Source: a virus
Virus record (IMG/VR): IMGVR_UViG_3300008114_000030
Location: 1-61,103 of that record
Direction: 5' to 3' (one strand)
DNA: 61,103 bases
The notes under the pieces were generated by a model. That model did no database searches. It saw only the letters and a list, made by a program, of their open reading frames with translations, and was not told the DNA's origin. Of this stretch, positions 38,011 to 47,496 are shown in pieces. The translations under genes and the position numbers were made by a program. Within the stretch, counting starts at the first letter, position 1. Each line of letters opens with the position of its first letter.

Positions 38011-40094
38011 TATGAGTAAAAATATACTGCTGGTACTGTAGTAGTTAACAATGATAAAGTTAATGCACTAGTATTTGCAGGAAGTGCTGCATAAGTAAAT
38101 GTGCCACTATAATGTGTATAATTAGCATTGTTTCCGCCAGCAGGTGCTAAGCTGGCTAATGGATATAAGTTAGATACTGGATGACTGCTAAATGTAACAT
38201 TTGCTACAGAGTTATTTACTGAACATAACCATGCTACTCCTGCTGGTAAAGTTCCACTTAGACCTGTTAAAGTTTTTCCTGCTATTGAATCACATGTAAA
38301 TTCACCACTATCTAATATTAAAGCACTAGGGTAACCATTTACATCTGAATAAATTCCAAGTCTTCCTCTACTTCCTGCTGTACCTGCATTAGTTACATTG
38401 CACCCAAGCCTTGTAACAGTGATAGCATTTGCTATGTATATTTTGTAAAATTTAATTATGTTTCCAGGTAATGAGATAGTAGATAAACTGCCACCACCTT
38501 GCACTCCTAAGTTCCAATAACCTGCTGTAACATAATTAGGTTTGCTATTAAATGTAGTCCAATCAGTACTACTCAAATAACCATTAGTTGATGTTGTTGC
38601 TTGAGTAATAGCAAGAGTTCTATCAGAACTTAAACTACCACCACCTGTTAAAGGTGCTGTTGTATTAATCAATAATGCAGGACTAACAGGTGTATAACCT
38701 AATATTGTCGCAATAGATGCAGTTTTCCATTGTGTAACTGCACTATCAAAATATAATGTATTTCTATCTGCAGGACTCTGAGCTTGTACATCATGCAACT
38801 CTTTTAACTCATAACCATTCTGTACTTTAACATACATTCTTCCTGCTGCACCATTTGATGCAGTAGTAACATAACCAAGATAAACTAAATGATTAGGAGC
38901 ATATGGTTTTACATTGGTAATAGTTCCTGCTGTTGCACCTAAGTAGATATAATCTCCATCTGCCCATGTAGCTGTTGGAAACAATGTAAGTCCATCTAAT
39001 TGTCCTTGTACTATAACAAGTCCTTTCTGATTAGCACCAATAGATGTAGATTGAACTACACCAATTGTCTGAGCAGATGTTCCATCAGTTGTGTTGTATG
39101 CTAACTTAACTTTTATTCTATCTCCTTGTCCACCGAATACATATACAGGTTGACCTTTGTTGATGGTGATAGATTCAGCATTGGTTACATACGCAAGGAG
39201 AGTGTTAGGTGCTGTACCTATACATTGGAATCCTACTAATGTAGCATTATATACTAATAGCATCTCTGCCCCATTCACAATATCACCACCAATTAATGCA
39301 CCATCATTGTTTCTGTATAATGCAACCGCACCTAATCCATTAATATCAATAGTTGCACTTGTTGTATTACCATTGATAAACCTAATCAGATAACAATCTC
39401 CATCTGCATAGCCTATTACTCCTGTAATAGTAGTTGTGTAAGTATCAGTTCCTGCTGCCGTTCCTTTAGTAATACTTCCACTAACATTAGCACTCAAAGT
39501 AGTGCCTGATAAAGTAAGACCTGACCCTACAGTAATCTCTTCCATTATACCTGCTGTCACAGAGTTTCTACCTACTAACTTTCCTTTATCAACTGAAGAA
39601 GAAATATCAGGAGTAGTTCCTCCACTAGAAGTTAATAGACCTGTTGCTGTTACTGCTGTAACTCCACCACCTCCACCTGAAGCAGCAATAGTAACATCTA
39701 CTTTATTATTTGTAGGATCATCTACTGCAGTAATTGTAATATTAGTTCCTTCAATAAAGTTTAAAGTTGGTTCTTGCCCTACGTCTACTCCATTTTTCTG
39801 AACTTTTGTATCAGAACCACTTTGAAGCATTTTGATTAATTGCTCTAATAAATCATCTCTATCAGTTGCAATAGGAAATGTACAATCTTTCCAATCTAAC
39901 ATGTAACAAGTTGGAACAATGTCTCTTGGATTTACTACAAATTTGTTATAAACAAACTTATTAAAAGTTGCTAAAATAGTATAAGACTCATATGATTCAT
40001 AATACATATCTGATTTACGAATAGCGTATTCTAAATCACCATAGTTTAAGGTAATTGTTAATACATCAGATTCTGTTATAGACCAAGTTGACAT
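38010..40094 (-). CDS. Tail fibre protein
   Basis: A 694-residue protein. An N-terminal attachment part (about 1-95, with Tyr-rich segments and Cys at 62 and 70) is followed by a fibre shaft starting at the Gly linker GGGGGVTAVTATG (about 144-156). A middle domain (about 305-430) with GDRIKVKLAYNTTDGTS and GDYIYLGATAG and the element LTGGGSLSSDRTLAITQ (about 487-503) are common in phage tail fibres. The C-terminal 150 residues are beta-rich and unlike the shaft, so they are probably the receptor-binding tip. It probably trimerises. TAATG overlaps at both ends link it to its neighbours. Confidence 0.75.
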   Translation of the reverse strand: MSTWSITESDVLTITLNYGDLEYAIRKSDMYYESYESYTILATFNKFVYNKFVVNPRDIVPTCYMLDWKDCTFPIATDRDDLLEQLIKMLQSGSDTKVQKNGVDVGQEPTLNFIEGTNITITAVDDPTNNKVDVTIAASGGGGGVTAVTATGLLTSSGGTTPDISSSVDKGKLVGRNSVTAGIMEEITVGSGLTLSGTTLSANVSGSITKGTAAGTDTYTTTITGVIGYADGDCYLIRFINGNTTSATIDINGLGAVALYRNNDGALIGGDIVNGAEMLLVYNATLVGFQCIGTAPNTLLAYVTNAESITINKGQPVYVFGGQGDRIKVKLAYNTTDGTSAQTIGVVQSTSIGANQKGLVIVQGQLDGLTLFPTATWADGDYIYLGATAGTITNVKPYAPNHLVYLGYVTTASNGAAGRMYVKVQNGYELKELHDVQAQSPADRNTLYFDSAVTQWKTASIATILGYTPVSPALLINTTAPLTGGGSLSSDRTLAITQATTSTNGYLSSTDWTTFNSKPNYVTAGYWNLGVQGGGSLSTISLPGNIIKFYKIYIANAITVTRLGCNVTNAGTAGSRGRLGIYSDVNGYPSALILDSGEFTCDSIAGKTLTGLSGTLPAGVAWLCSVNNSVANVTFSSHPVSNLYPLASLAPAGGNNANYTHYSGTFTYAALPANTSALTLSLLTTTVPAVYFYS

Positions 40095-40717
40095 TATGGA
40101 ATGCTTACAGTTATTGTTGTTGGTGGAACCACCACCTCTGTAGGTAGTGTACCAGTTAGTGTTATATAATCATATCTGAGTACTGCAGTAACTCTAACAT
40201 CAAAATCAGTGGCTGCAGTAACACCTGTTGTAACATTTAGTGCATATCCTGGGTAAGGATTAGTACCCCAATAAGTTAGTATTGTACTTTTTGGAATTGT
40301 AATACTATACCAAGGACCTATAGACAATACATCTTTATATTCTAAGATATACTCTTTTAAAGAATCTCCACTCAATTGATCAATGTAACAATCCCAACTC
40401 ACATCAATAGAAGGTCCTGCTGCAGCAGTAGCTACAAGAGGAACAGCAGCAGTTGGATTAATTAAGTATTGATAATCACCAATTTGAGGAGTCAAACTAC
40501 CAGGACATAATGTAGATACTCTTACACTATAAATTCTGTGAGATAACAGTGGAGCAGTTGTATAGGTATAGACAGTGTTAATTGCAGGGTTTGTAATAGT
40601 ATTTACTGTAGACCAAACCCCAGCAATATTTGATTTAAAAGCCAAAGTAAGAGCAGCTATTGTAGCTGCTCCCACTGGTATTTCATATTTTACATCATAT
40701 GTTGTTGTACTTGCCAT
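40094..40717 (-). CDS. FN3-like tail protein
   Basis: A 207-residue, nearly all-beta protein with two domains of about 95-100 residues. The first ends with IYSVRVSTLCPGS then a short strand, matching the first domain of the 1879-residue protein (IYRVAVTKSCVGG) and of the 325-residue protein (TYQFRMRQVCQDG). The second domain (about 98-207) also has an FN3-like strand order, with EYILEYKD and FDVRVTAV. The shared domain points to docking at the same tail site. The stop codon overlaps the start of the next gene (TAATG). It has no signal peptide or enzyme motif. Confidence 0.6.
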   Translation of the reverse strand: MASTTTYDVKYEIPVGAATIAALTLAFKSNIAGVWSTVNTITNPAINTVYTYTTAPLLSHRIYSVRVSTLCPGSLTPQIGDYQYLINPTAAVPLVATAAAGPSIDVSWDCYIDQLSGDSLKEYILEYKDVLSIGPWYSITIPKSTILTYWGTNPYPGYALNVTTGVTAATDFDVRVTAVLRYDYITLTGTLPTEVVVPPTTITVSIP

Positions 40718-40720
40718 AGT

Positions 40721-41806
40721 TTAAGGATTTACAACTATTGAAGTAATATCAGGTGCTGCACAAGAAAGTGTATCTGGTACAGGAATAATTACTTGTTGAA
40801 CATCTCCATCACATAATGGAGCTAATGTACAAATTGCTGTTACAGTTACTGAGTAATCACCACCTGAAGGCATATTAGCTGTGAAGTAAGTAAGATTAGT
40901 TACAGGATCTGGAGCATAAGGAACAAATACACCATTAGGACAATTAAGTACACATGCGCCTGTGCTATCTTGAACTAACACATTGTATCCTAGTGGAACA
41001 TCACCTATAGTTAAAATTCCAATTGCTAATTCTAATGGATCAACTGTACCACTTTGTTTAGCAGGAGTAACAGTAAGTGTATTGTTACAAATACAAGATG
41101 AAGAAGGAAGTGTTAATATGGTAAATGGACCAGTCTCACAAGACACTCCTCCGAACTCTGCAGTAATGTAAACTTCAAACGAATGATTTGAAGGAAGTTC
41201 CATTGCAGGAGGAGGTGTGGTTACAACACCACCTACATTCTCACTAAATGCAGAAGTATTTACTGCAAAAGATGCATTACCACTTAATGGATTTTGTGTT
41301 TGCCAAGTATAAAAAGTAGCAGGAGAAGAATTGCTATCATTCATTCTAATGCTATAATTATAATCTTTTAGACCAAACCAATTTATAGAAAATCCAGTGT
41401 CAGTGATATTTGTAAATGTTACTTGCTCAACTGATGTTATAGCATCACAAGGAACACCACAATCCACCATACAAACCAAATTAGAAAACATTTCAAATAG
41501 CATTGGTACATTTTCTATCTGAAACAATGTACCACCAATCACATCAGGATTAGTGGGACAAGCTGTAGTAGTAAGTTGTTGATATACAGTTGTTAATGTC
41601 GTATTTACATTTATGTCTACACCAACAGTAGTTGTATTACCACTTGGTTGTGTATATGTAAGTTGACAATTAGAGTCTACTGTACTTAGAACACAATCAC
41701 TGAGAACATAATCTTCGCAGGCAGCAGTTGCAGGACAAGTAGGTGGTGGTGCTAGTGGTACTGTAGGTACTGGAGCACATTGTTGACAGTTGTTATTATT
41801 TGACAT
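40721..41806 (-). CDS. Tail protein with fibronectin-III-like domains
   Basis: A 361-residue protein. The first 120 residues are Cys/Pro-rich (QQCAPVPTVPLAPPPTC) with a short helical stretch (NVPMLFEMFSNLVCM, about 103-117) that resembles the attachment domain of the preceding 1067-residue protein. From about 127 the pattern VTFTNITDTGFSINWFG and later strands fit a fibronectin-III fold, and a second beta domain spans about 240-350. It is likely a minor tail or fibre-adaptor protein. FN3 domains in phage tails are thought to bind cell-surface glycans weakly. No catalytic residues are evident. Confidence 0.6.
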   Translation of the reverse strand: MSNNNNCQQCAPVPTVPLAPPPTCPATAACEDYVLSDCVLSTVDSNCQLTYTQPSGNTTTVGVDINVNTTLTTVYQQLTTTACPTNPDVIGGTLFQIENVPMLFEMFSNLVCMVDCGVPCDAITSVEQVTFTNITDTGFSINWFGLKDYNYSIRMNDSNSSPATFYTWQTQNPLSGNASFAVNTSAFSENVGGVVTTPPPAMELPSNHSFEVYITAEFGGVSCETGPFTILTLPSSSCICNNTLTVTPAKQSGTVDPLELAIGILTIGDVPLGYNVLVQDSTGACVLNCPNGVFVPYAPDPVTNLTYFTANMPSGGDYSVTVTAICTLAPLCDGDVQQVIIPVPDTLSCAAPDITSIVVNP

Positions 41807-41828
41807 TTTTTAGTGTGTTATATGTTAA

Positions 41829-44800
41829 TTAACATGATAATGATGAACCTGATATTTCCCATTCTATAGTTGAATCTCCTGTAACAACAAATTCAATTAT
41901 TTTATTTGTTGACGAATTAGCAGCAGCTGCAGGAAAATATGTAGTATTTCCCCATAAGAAACAACCTGCCCCAAATCCAGCTACACCTATTTTACAATAA
42001 TCGTAATCTGCATGAACTTTGGTATCACATGCCACAAGTGGTCCTAATACACCAGGATAAGGATCTTGTGTAATAGTTACTTTACCATATGTATTACTAC
42101 TTGCACCAGGTCCTCCTGAAATTGCTTGATAATCAGGATTTTGATTATTATTCTCAACTCCAGAAGACCATTCAATTGTAATTTTATCTCTAAGTTGTAA
42201 ACCAATACCTGTCATTGTAAATCCAGTTGTTCCAATATTTGATAAACCAGCATTTAACCAATCAGATGTAACATAATACACTGAATTTGCAGGTGTTACA
42301 TAATTTGTTCCATTCCATTTTTGAATTATTATTTTCAAGAATACAGGAACTCCAACAGGCCCACCTACAGGTGTAAGTGGAGAATTATCAGTAAAATTAG
42401 AAGTATAGGTTGTAGGTCTTGAATTAGCTGTAAGATAATTACCTACACCCCATGCAAGTGTTTTAGTGTTATAAGTTAATGTAATAGGTACACCTAAAGC
42501 TACTCCTGGAGTATTTTGAACACTTGGTCCAGGGAAATAAATTAAACTATTATCTGCAAGATATCCATTAGTATCTTTAATTATAACTTTTAAATTAGGA
42601 CTTGCAGCATTATTTAATCTATGTAATGCTGGATTTATAGAGATCTGAATTGGATTAGGATCTACATTAGGATCATATCCAACAGGAATAACAAGAGGAT
42701 AATAAGTTGGTGAAGGAACAGGTGTAGGTGTGTTATCTAAGATAGTACTTGCATTTCCAGGCTGTGTTGCTGGACCACCACCATTAATAATATTATCTAT
42801 TGATGTAGGACCAGTATATCCTAGATATGTAGAATCTCCTGAGATTTGACAATCAATGTAATCATAACATCCTGTTTTAGTATATACGTTTTCAAGATCT
42901 GTAAAGTATAATCCAGCTGTACCACCTGATTGATACTTGTACAATGAAGGAGGTCCCCAACATCTTGTACCTGCAATTATATCACATGGTGTAGTAGTTA
43001 CAGGAACATCTGTTATATAAGGAGTATTTAATGCAAATCCAAATTCAGTACCTTCTTTAGCAAATACAGTTACAATTGTTGTTTGATTAGGTATGAATTG
43101 AAGTGTATCTCCAAAGTTTTGAGAAAGATCACCAGGAGGAACTGTAGATTGAGGAATTAAAGTAAGATCTCCATCCATTACACAAGCATCTGATGCTGAT
43201 GATGATAATGTAATTTCAATTGGAATATATGTTGTAAATGGTGCAGTAGTTGTCCAACTACTAGCCCCACAGTTGTATAAAATTCTTATAGCAATGTAAT
43301 ATGATGAATTAGGAAGAATTACATCTGTTTCAAAGAAATTAGGGCAACCACCTAAACAATCTCCTAAAGGCAATACATTATCTGTATTAGAATAGATGTA
43401 TAAGTAAGAACTAGGATAATTTGCATAATCTATTGTTCCAATTGCTAATGGAGTTCCGCCAATTGGAGTTGCTGAGTCATAAACTGCAATTTCAAAATAT
43501 TCAGCAATTGTTCCTCCTGAAGGCCATGGTGGTGGTGGTGGTGTATATGAAACAGTTACTCCATCAAAACCAACAGCAACTGTACTAAGAGTTGACAATG
43601 GTTGAATATCACAAATAGCAGGAATTACTAAATCTAAACTATAATTACAAATAGAATAATCTGGTGCAACAATATATCCTGATATGTTTAAATCCCAATT
43701 ATCAAGTGGATTTAATGCAGGATTTGATCCTGAAGGAACTAATAAATTTATAAGTTCTTTATAATTACCTGGTATAAATAAATCAGAAACAGGAGTATCT
43801 ATAAAAGTAGAAGTGTTACCAGATGCATCTTGTATAGTAATAGTGTATGGTAAATTACCATCATATGTTGTTAATGGACCTGCTCCAAAACCTGGAGGAG
43901 TAGGTACACTAGAATTCGCAGATATATTAGCACCATACCAATCAATAAAACCACCAGCAAGAATAACCCATAAAGTACTTCTAGAACCTCCTGATGATGG
44001 AGGTAATCCTGCAGCTACATCCCAGTCAACAGCTGCACATAAACTTGGGCAGCATGTTGTCTTTACAATATTTGCAAAGTTTCTAAGATCACAAATAGCA
44101 ACCCACATATTTGTTAACACTTCTTGTACTGTTGAAGCATTTGCAATAGCTCCTAACTCACCAAGTGTAGCTGGTGGAGGAGACATTGCAGGATATAGCC
44201 CTAATGGAACTGCTGTATCAATTGTTGTATTACAATCTGCATTACTATTAATGTTATAACTTGTTAATGTAGAAAGAGGGTTTCCATTTACCAACGCATC
44301 TTTGATATCGCAAAGTAAAATTGCCATATCAGGAATTGCACCAACAGTAGGATCATTAGGATCAACCATTGGTTGAGGAGCTGTGTTATTATTAACACAA
44401 TCTGGAACAACCACTGAAGGTAATGCACCAGCAGCTTGATTTATTAGATTATCTACATCAGCTCTTAAGTCTGCAATTTCAGACTCAGCTGTTGTCATTC
44501 TACAGAATAACTCACAAATTAGAGTTGCAAAGTATTGTACTGCAGGAGATGTTTGACCATCAGCACTAATAAGTAACAATTTAGTTACCTCATTGCCATT
44601 ACTATCTGTATATGAAAGAGTGATTGGATCACCATTTGCATCTTCTGCAGGACAATTTGCAATAATTGCATCACAGTCAGGAAGATCTACATATGTAGGA
44701 ACAGATCCTGTATTCTGTAAAATATTTACTTCTTGATCTATTTCACATAACTTAGTAATAATAACTTGTGTAAGCTCCTGAATATTTTGAGGAGCTGTTC

Positions 44801-45032
44801 CTCCAGCAGGTGGAGTTAGACATGCAAGATCAATCATGTTGATATTAAGCATGTCTAGTAAATCACAAAGTGCTTTAGCTGTATGATATACAACTACCTC
44901 TATTGATTGTCCTTTACATAGATTAACACCAAGACAATTAATATCTGGCCCATCCCAAATGACACATTTGGAACTAGTCTCTGAACATTTTCCTAATTGA
45001 TTATTATTACCTGAACTACCTAATGGTTGCAT
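41829..45032 (-). CDS. Large tail/fibre protein with Cys-rich N-terminal attachment domain
   Basis: A 1067-residue protein. The N-terminal part (about 1-100: KCVIWDGPDINCLGVNLCKG, then a helix ending ALCDLLDMLNINMIDLACL) is a pattern I associate with crAss-like tail proteins that attach fibres to the tail hub. A short helical segment follows near 170-200 (MTTAESEIADLRADVDNL, a possible trimeric coiled coil). The rest is beta-rich, with fibronectin-III-like strands near 475-610 and an unrelated-looking, Gly/Asn/Pro-rich C-terminal half. It is likely a tail spike or fibre subunit used in host binding. The C-terminus is the natural place for receptor recognition. No enzymatic motif was seen. It has a 3-base gap to its upstream neighbour. 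Confidence 0.65.
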   Translation of the reverse strand: MQPLGSSGNNNQLGKCSETSSKCVIWDGPDINCLGVNLCKGQSIEVVVYHTAKALCDLLDMLNINMIDLACLTPPAGGTAPQNIQELTQVIITKLCEIDQEVNILQNTGSVPTYVDLPDCDAIIANCPAEDANGDPITLSYTDSNGNEVTKLLLISADGQTSPAVQYFATLICELFCRMTTAESEIADLRADVDNLINQAAGALPSVVVPDCVNNNTAPQPMVDPNDPTVGAIPDMAILLCDIKDALVNGNPLSTLTSYNINSNADCNTTIDTAVPLGLYPAMSPPPATLGELGAIANASTVQEVLTNMWVAICDLRNFANIVKTTCCPSLCAAVDWDVAAGLPPSSGGSRSTLWVILAGGFIDWYGANISANSSVPTPPGFGAGPLTTYDGNLPYTITIQDASGNTSTFIDTPVSDLFIPGNYKELINLLVPSGSNPALNPLDNWDLNISGYIVAPDYSICNYSLDLVIPAICDIQPLSTLSTVAVGFDGVTVSYTPPPPPWPSGGTIAEYFEIAVYDSATPIGGTPLAIGTIDYANYPSSYLYIYSNTDNVLPLGDCLGGCPNFFETDVILPNSSYYIAIRILYNCGASSWTTTAPFTTYIPIEITLSSSASDACVMDGDLTLIPQSTVPPGDLSQNFGDTLQFIPNQTTIVTVFAKEGTEFGFALNTPYITDVPVTTTPCDIIAGTRCWGPPSLYKYQSGGTAGLYFTDLENVYTKTGCYDYIDCQISGDSTYLGYTGPTSIDNIINGGGPATQPGNASTILDNTPTPVPSPTYYPLVIPVGYDPNVDPNPIQISINPALHRLNNAASPNLKVIIKDTNGYLADNSLIYFPGPSVQNTPGVALGVPITLTYNTKTLAWGVGNYLTANSRPTTYTSNFTDNSPLTPVGGPVGVPVFLKIIIQKWNGTNYVTPANSVYYVTSDWLNAGLSNIGTTGFTMTGIGLQLRDKITIEWSSGVENNNQNPDYQAISGGPGASSNTYGKVTITQDPYPGVLGPLVACDTKVHADYDYCKIGVAGFGAGCFLWGNTTYFPAAAANSSTNKIIEFVVTGDSTIEWEISGSSLSC

Positions 45033-45035
45033 ATA

Positions 45036-45281
45036 TTAAAGTGTATTTATTTTTTCTTTGATTGATGTATAGGAGCAATTGCAATAACAATTGCAAGAAG
45101 CTTCTGCACAAGCTGTGTATTCAAGTAAAAACTTGAGATCTGCAAGATAGGAATAATCATATCCTATCTTGCAGGTACTCATGCCATACATATCACGCTT
45201 ATATCTATTCATAGCTTCGTTAGATAACATGATGTCAATCTTAACATCAGTAGGAGTAGAAAGTGTGATTGTGCAACTCAT
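45036..45281 (-). CDS. Small Cys-rich protein
   Basis: An 81-residue protein with a beta-type N-terminus (SCTITLSTPTDVKIDIML), a helical middle (about 20-58) and a Cys cluster near the C-terminus (CAEASCNCYCNC, about 58-69). Its ATG overlaps the TGA of the zinc-ribbon-like gene, and the gap to the next large tail gene is 3 bases. The spacing C-x4-C-x-C-x-C-x-C suggests metal binding rather than disulfides if it stays in the cytoplasm. I do not recognise a family. It is probably part of the same virion sub-complex as its neighbours. Confidence 0.6.
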   Translation of the reverse strand: MSCTITLSTPTDVKIDIMLSNEAMNRYKRDMYGMSTCKIGYDYSYLADLKFLLEYTACAEASCNCYCNCSYTSIKEKINTL

Positions 45282-45436
45282 TTTTGTGTTTGTTGATTTT
45301 GCTGGTTAGCTTTAATTGTTGCTTCTAATCTAGCTAGACATTTAGTACAGCATTTAGTACCATTAGAAGCTGTTGTGATTTTGGCTCCTGCACAACCAGT
45401 GCATGGGATACCACAGTTAGGACATGAAATTGCCAT
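45278..45436 (-). CDS. Mini zinc-ribbon-like protein (52 residues)
   Basis: A 52-residue gene with start ATG at 45436 and a TGA stop that overlaps the next gene's ATG (ATGA). The sequence begins MAISCPNCGIPCTGCAG and continues through TKCCTKC, giving C5, C8, C12, C15 and then C29, C30 and C33: paired C-x2-C and C-x3-C knuckles that would bind one or two zinc ions. The C-terminus is a short helix then a Q/N-rich tail. The leader (ACCAACATAACAAATG) is A-rich like that of other genes here. The strict overlap, good leader and ordered cysteines support a real gene. Its role is unknown. It could be a structural zinc clamp in a tail protein complex. Confidence 0.7.
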   Translation of the reverse strand: MAISCPNCGIPCTGCAGAKITTASNGTKCCTKCLARLEATIKANQQNQQTQK

Positions 45437-45458
45437 TTGTTATGTTGGTTTTAAGTTG

Positions 45459-46085
45459 TTAACAATTTGAGCAGCACGTTCTCTCCCAATTATTCATAAG
45501 CTTAATTGCATAATCATACATAGCTTGTCCTTCCTTAGGAGCATGACATATTTCTACTTTTGCTTTAGCAGCATCAAGATACATTTTGATTACATGTAAT
45601 TCATCAATCATTCTCAATGTTTCTGCTGAAGGAAGACAATCACTAAGTCTCAATTTGCATAATAAACTTGCATATTTATTAAGAGCGAGTGTGGTTCGAA
45701 GATAATAATATTTTGCAGATGAAGTAGCACAAGGCTTAACACAATATTCAATTGTCCATAATCCATCAGGAAGATTAGATAATGTGTCTCCAACACTTTG
45801 AATACATAGAAATATATTATCTATTGTAAATACAAACTTTGGAGTTCCTGTGTAAGGATTTGGGTTTGTGGGAAGCAAATGATATACATCATCAGGGTTT
45901 GCACTTGGAGGCGGTAATGTACCTTGACTAAAGTACAGTGGCCCACTTGTGCCTGGAATTGTTATAGCAAGAGTAGGACAAGTCACTGGTACTCCACTTG
46001 CATAATTGCTTGTGTCAATAACTGTAAAATTATTAGGATTACAACCATCGACTATGTTTAAGGATAATTGGTGTTTTAGTGCCAT
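45459..46085 (-). CDS. Cys-containing virion-region protein
   Basis: A 208-residue protein: a beta-rich N-terminal half (about 1-110) with Pro/Asn-rich loops, and a helical C-terminal half (about 128-208) ending in WERTCCSNC. Cysteines are spread through the chain (about twelve). It opens the third transcription block, right after a terminator. The next two genes encode very small Cys-rich proteins, so the three may form one complex. No known domain is evident. Proximal tail-fibre attachment is possible, since such small beta/helical proteins precede the large fibre genes in other Bacteroidota phages, but that is inference. Confidence 0.55.
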   Translation of the reverse strand: MALKHQLSLNIVDGCNPNNFTVIDTSNYASGVPVTCPTLAITIPGTSGPLYFSQGTLPPPSANPDDVYHLLPTNPNPYTGTPKFVFTIDNIFLCIQSVGDTLSNLPDGLWTIEYCVKPCATSSAKYYYLRTTLALNKYASLLCKLRLSDCLPSAETLRMIDELHVIKMYLDAAKAKVEICHAPKEGQAMYDYAIKLMNNWERTCCSNC

Positions 46086-46118
46086 TGTATACTGCTCTTA
46101 TTATAATTTAGTGAATTT

Positions 46119-46169
46119 TTTTAAAATAAGAAAGGGGAAGGAGAGTAAAAACTCCCACTCCCCCTTCTT
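46119..46169 (-). terminator. Rho-independent terminator after the 436-residue structural gene
   Basis: Starting 17 bases after the stop, the minus strand has a 19-base left arm (AAGAAGGGGGAGTGGGAGT), a TTTT loop and a 19-base right arm (ACTCTCCTTCCCCTTTCTT) that pairs with one true mismatch and a few G-T wobbles. A short T-rich run (ATTTT) follows. The stem is long and GC-rich relative to its surroundings. The T-run is weaker than in the capsid terminator. Confidence 0.8.
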
Positions 46170-46185
46170 AGGATTATAACTATGA

Positions 46186-47496
46186 TTAGATTGCTTCTTC
46201 TAATTGAACCCCATTACCTGCAAGAGCAAGGTATTGATTCATCCAAAGTTCAAAATCTTCATTACGAGTGTTCTCAGTACAACCATCAGATGGCATCACA
46301 ATAGTGATCAAATATTGATCATTATCAAATGTACTAGTAGGGTTGTTGAAACGAGGCACACTATGTAAGATTCCATAAGCTGTGTAGAAGTTAGTACCAA
46401 CAATGTAGTTATAAACTTGATCTTGGTTCATTACTTCACGTAATCTTGGATCATATACATATTGTTCTTGCATGTAGCGTCTGAACAAGATAGCATCACG
46501 AAGATATTTGTGTCCATATCCATTACCTTGTTTAGCTTGTGTAGCTGCATTTTCAGTACAGAAGATTTGGTCTACACAAGGATCTCCTTGTTGATCTGTG
46601 ATAGAAGCATAGATTTTAACTGGTGCTAATTCATAGAAATCTTGTGGATGGAATGAACAAGTACCAAATTGAGTATCTACATAAGATCCATGTAATTTAA
46701 TACACATTTCTGTAGAAACAGTTGTTCCAGGAACATAACCAGTACCTGTAGTAACATTAGCAGTAGTTTGGATATACGTGAATAAATCAGCAGGTGTATC
46801 TAATGGATTTGCAGCCCACCAATCTTGAGCATCTTGATATGATAATGTTCCAGTAGCCCAAGTAATTTCAGGAGCAATGAAATTATTCATAATCGGATCT
46901 CTTAAGATCTGCCATGCCCAATCAGTAAATATTCTCATTGGATCTACTGCAGTTGGATCATTAGGATCAGCAGGGCAGCAAATGTTGTCAGATGCATAAG
47001 TTCTATAAGCATTGTGAGTTAAGAAACGTAATGCTGGAGAACCTTTAACATCAACACGTAAATAGTAAGAAGTTCCACATTGAACATCTGGACCACAAGC
47101 ACATACATTAGTAATTTCTGCTACTGGACACGTAGGTACATTGTAGAAGAATCTAGATACATACTTAGGATTAATTCCTTTAGTCTTTACAGACTCTTTG
47201 TAACCACCTGCAAATGGACCAAGTTTATCAACTGTGTTGATAGAACCTTGAGCTAAATACACCATTGGTAAATCCTGAAGTGTAAAAGTAAGTGGTGAAT
47301 TGTCAGTAATGTCAATTACTGTGTTTGCACTAAATGGATTAGTTCCAGTTGTTGTTAGACTAGCTATAACTGAAACTGCACCTGCAGGTACATTAATAGA
47401 TGTAATAGGTGCTGCAGGCGGTGCTGGTTGAGCTGGAGTGTAGATACCTCCATCTGTTGCAATCAGGGTTTTCTGATAGGCATGATTAAAATACAT
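46186..47496 (-). CDS. Structural protein, tail/head auxiliary type
   Basis: A 436-residue protein with an N-terminal Pro/Ala-rich linker (TPAQPAPPAAPITS), a beta-rich part, and an alpha/beta body with ten or more cysteines (CPVAEITNVCACGPDVQC near 122-139; CC near 173). The codons are GC-richer than in the fibre genes, similar to the capsid gene, and the gene has its own possible promoter and a strong terminator. All this suggests a high-copy virion protein, for example an auxiliary capsid or tail-sheath-like ring component. I cannot name the family. The Cys richness is unusual for a cytoplasmically assembled protein and may point to metal binding. Confidence 0.6.
   Translation of the reverse strand: MYFNHAYQKTLIATDGGIYTPAQPAPPAAPITSINVPAGAVSVIASLTTTGTNPFSANTVIDITDNSPLTFTLQDLPMVYLAQGSINTVDKLGPFAGGYKESVKTKGINPKYVSRFFYNVPTCPVAEITNVCACGPDVQCGTSYYLRVDVKGSPALRFLTHNAYRTYASDNICCPADPNDPTAVDPMRIFTDWAWQILRDPIMNNFIAPEITWATGTLSYQDAQDWWAANPLDTPADLFTYIQTTANVTTGTGYVPGTTVSTEMCIKLHGSYVDTQFGTCSFHPQDFYELAPVKIYASITDQQGDPCVDQIFCTENAATQAKQGNGYGHKYLRDAILFRRYMQEQYVYDPRLREVMNQDQVYNYIVGTNFYTAYGILHSVPRFNNPTSTFDNDQYLITIVMPSDGCTENTRNEDFELWMNQYLALAGNGVQLEEAI

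Noticed and set aside
43526-43543. Short GGT/GGTGGT microsatellite-like run
   Set aside because: It simply encodes a Pro-rich linker (PPPPPW) in the 1067-residue protein. It is too short to call a repeat element.
43813-44259. Plus-strand open frame of 148 residues
   Set aside because: It is antisense to the 1067-residue tail gene with no coding features of its own.
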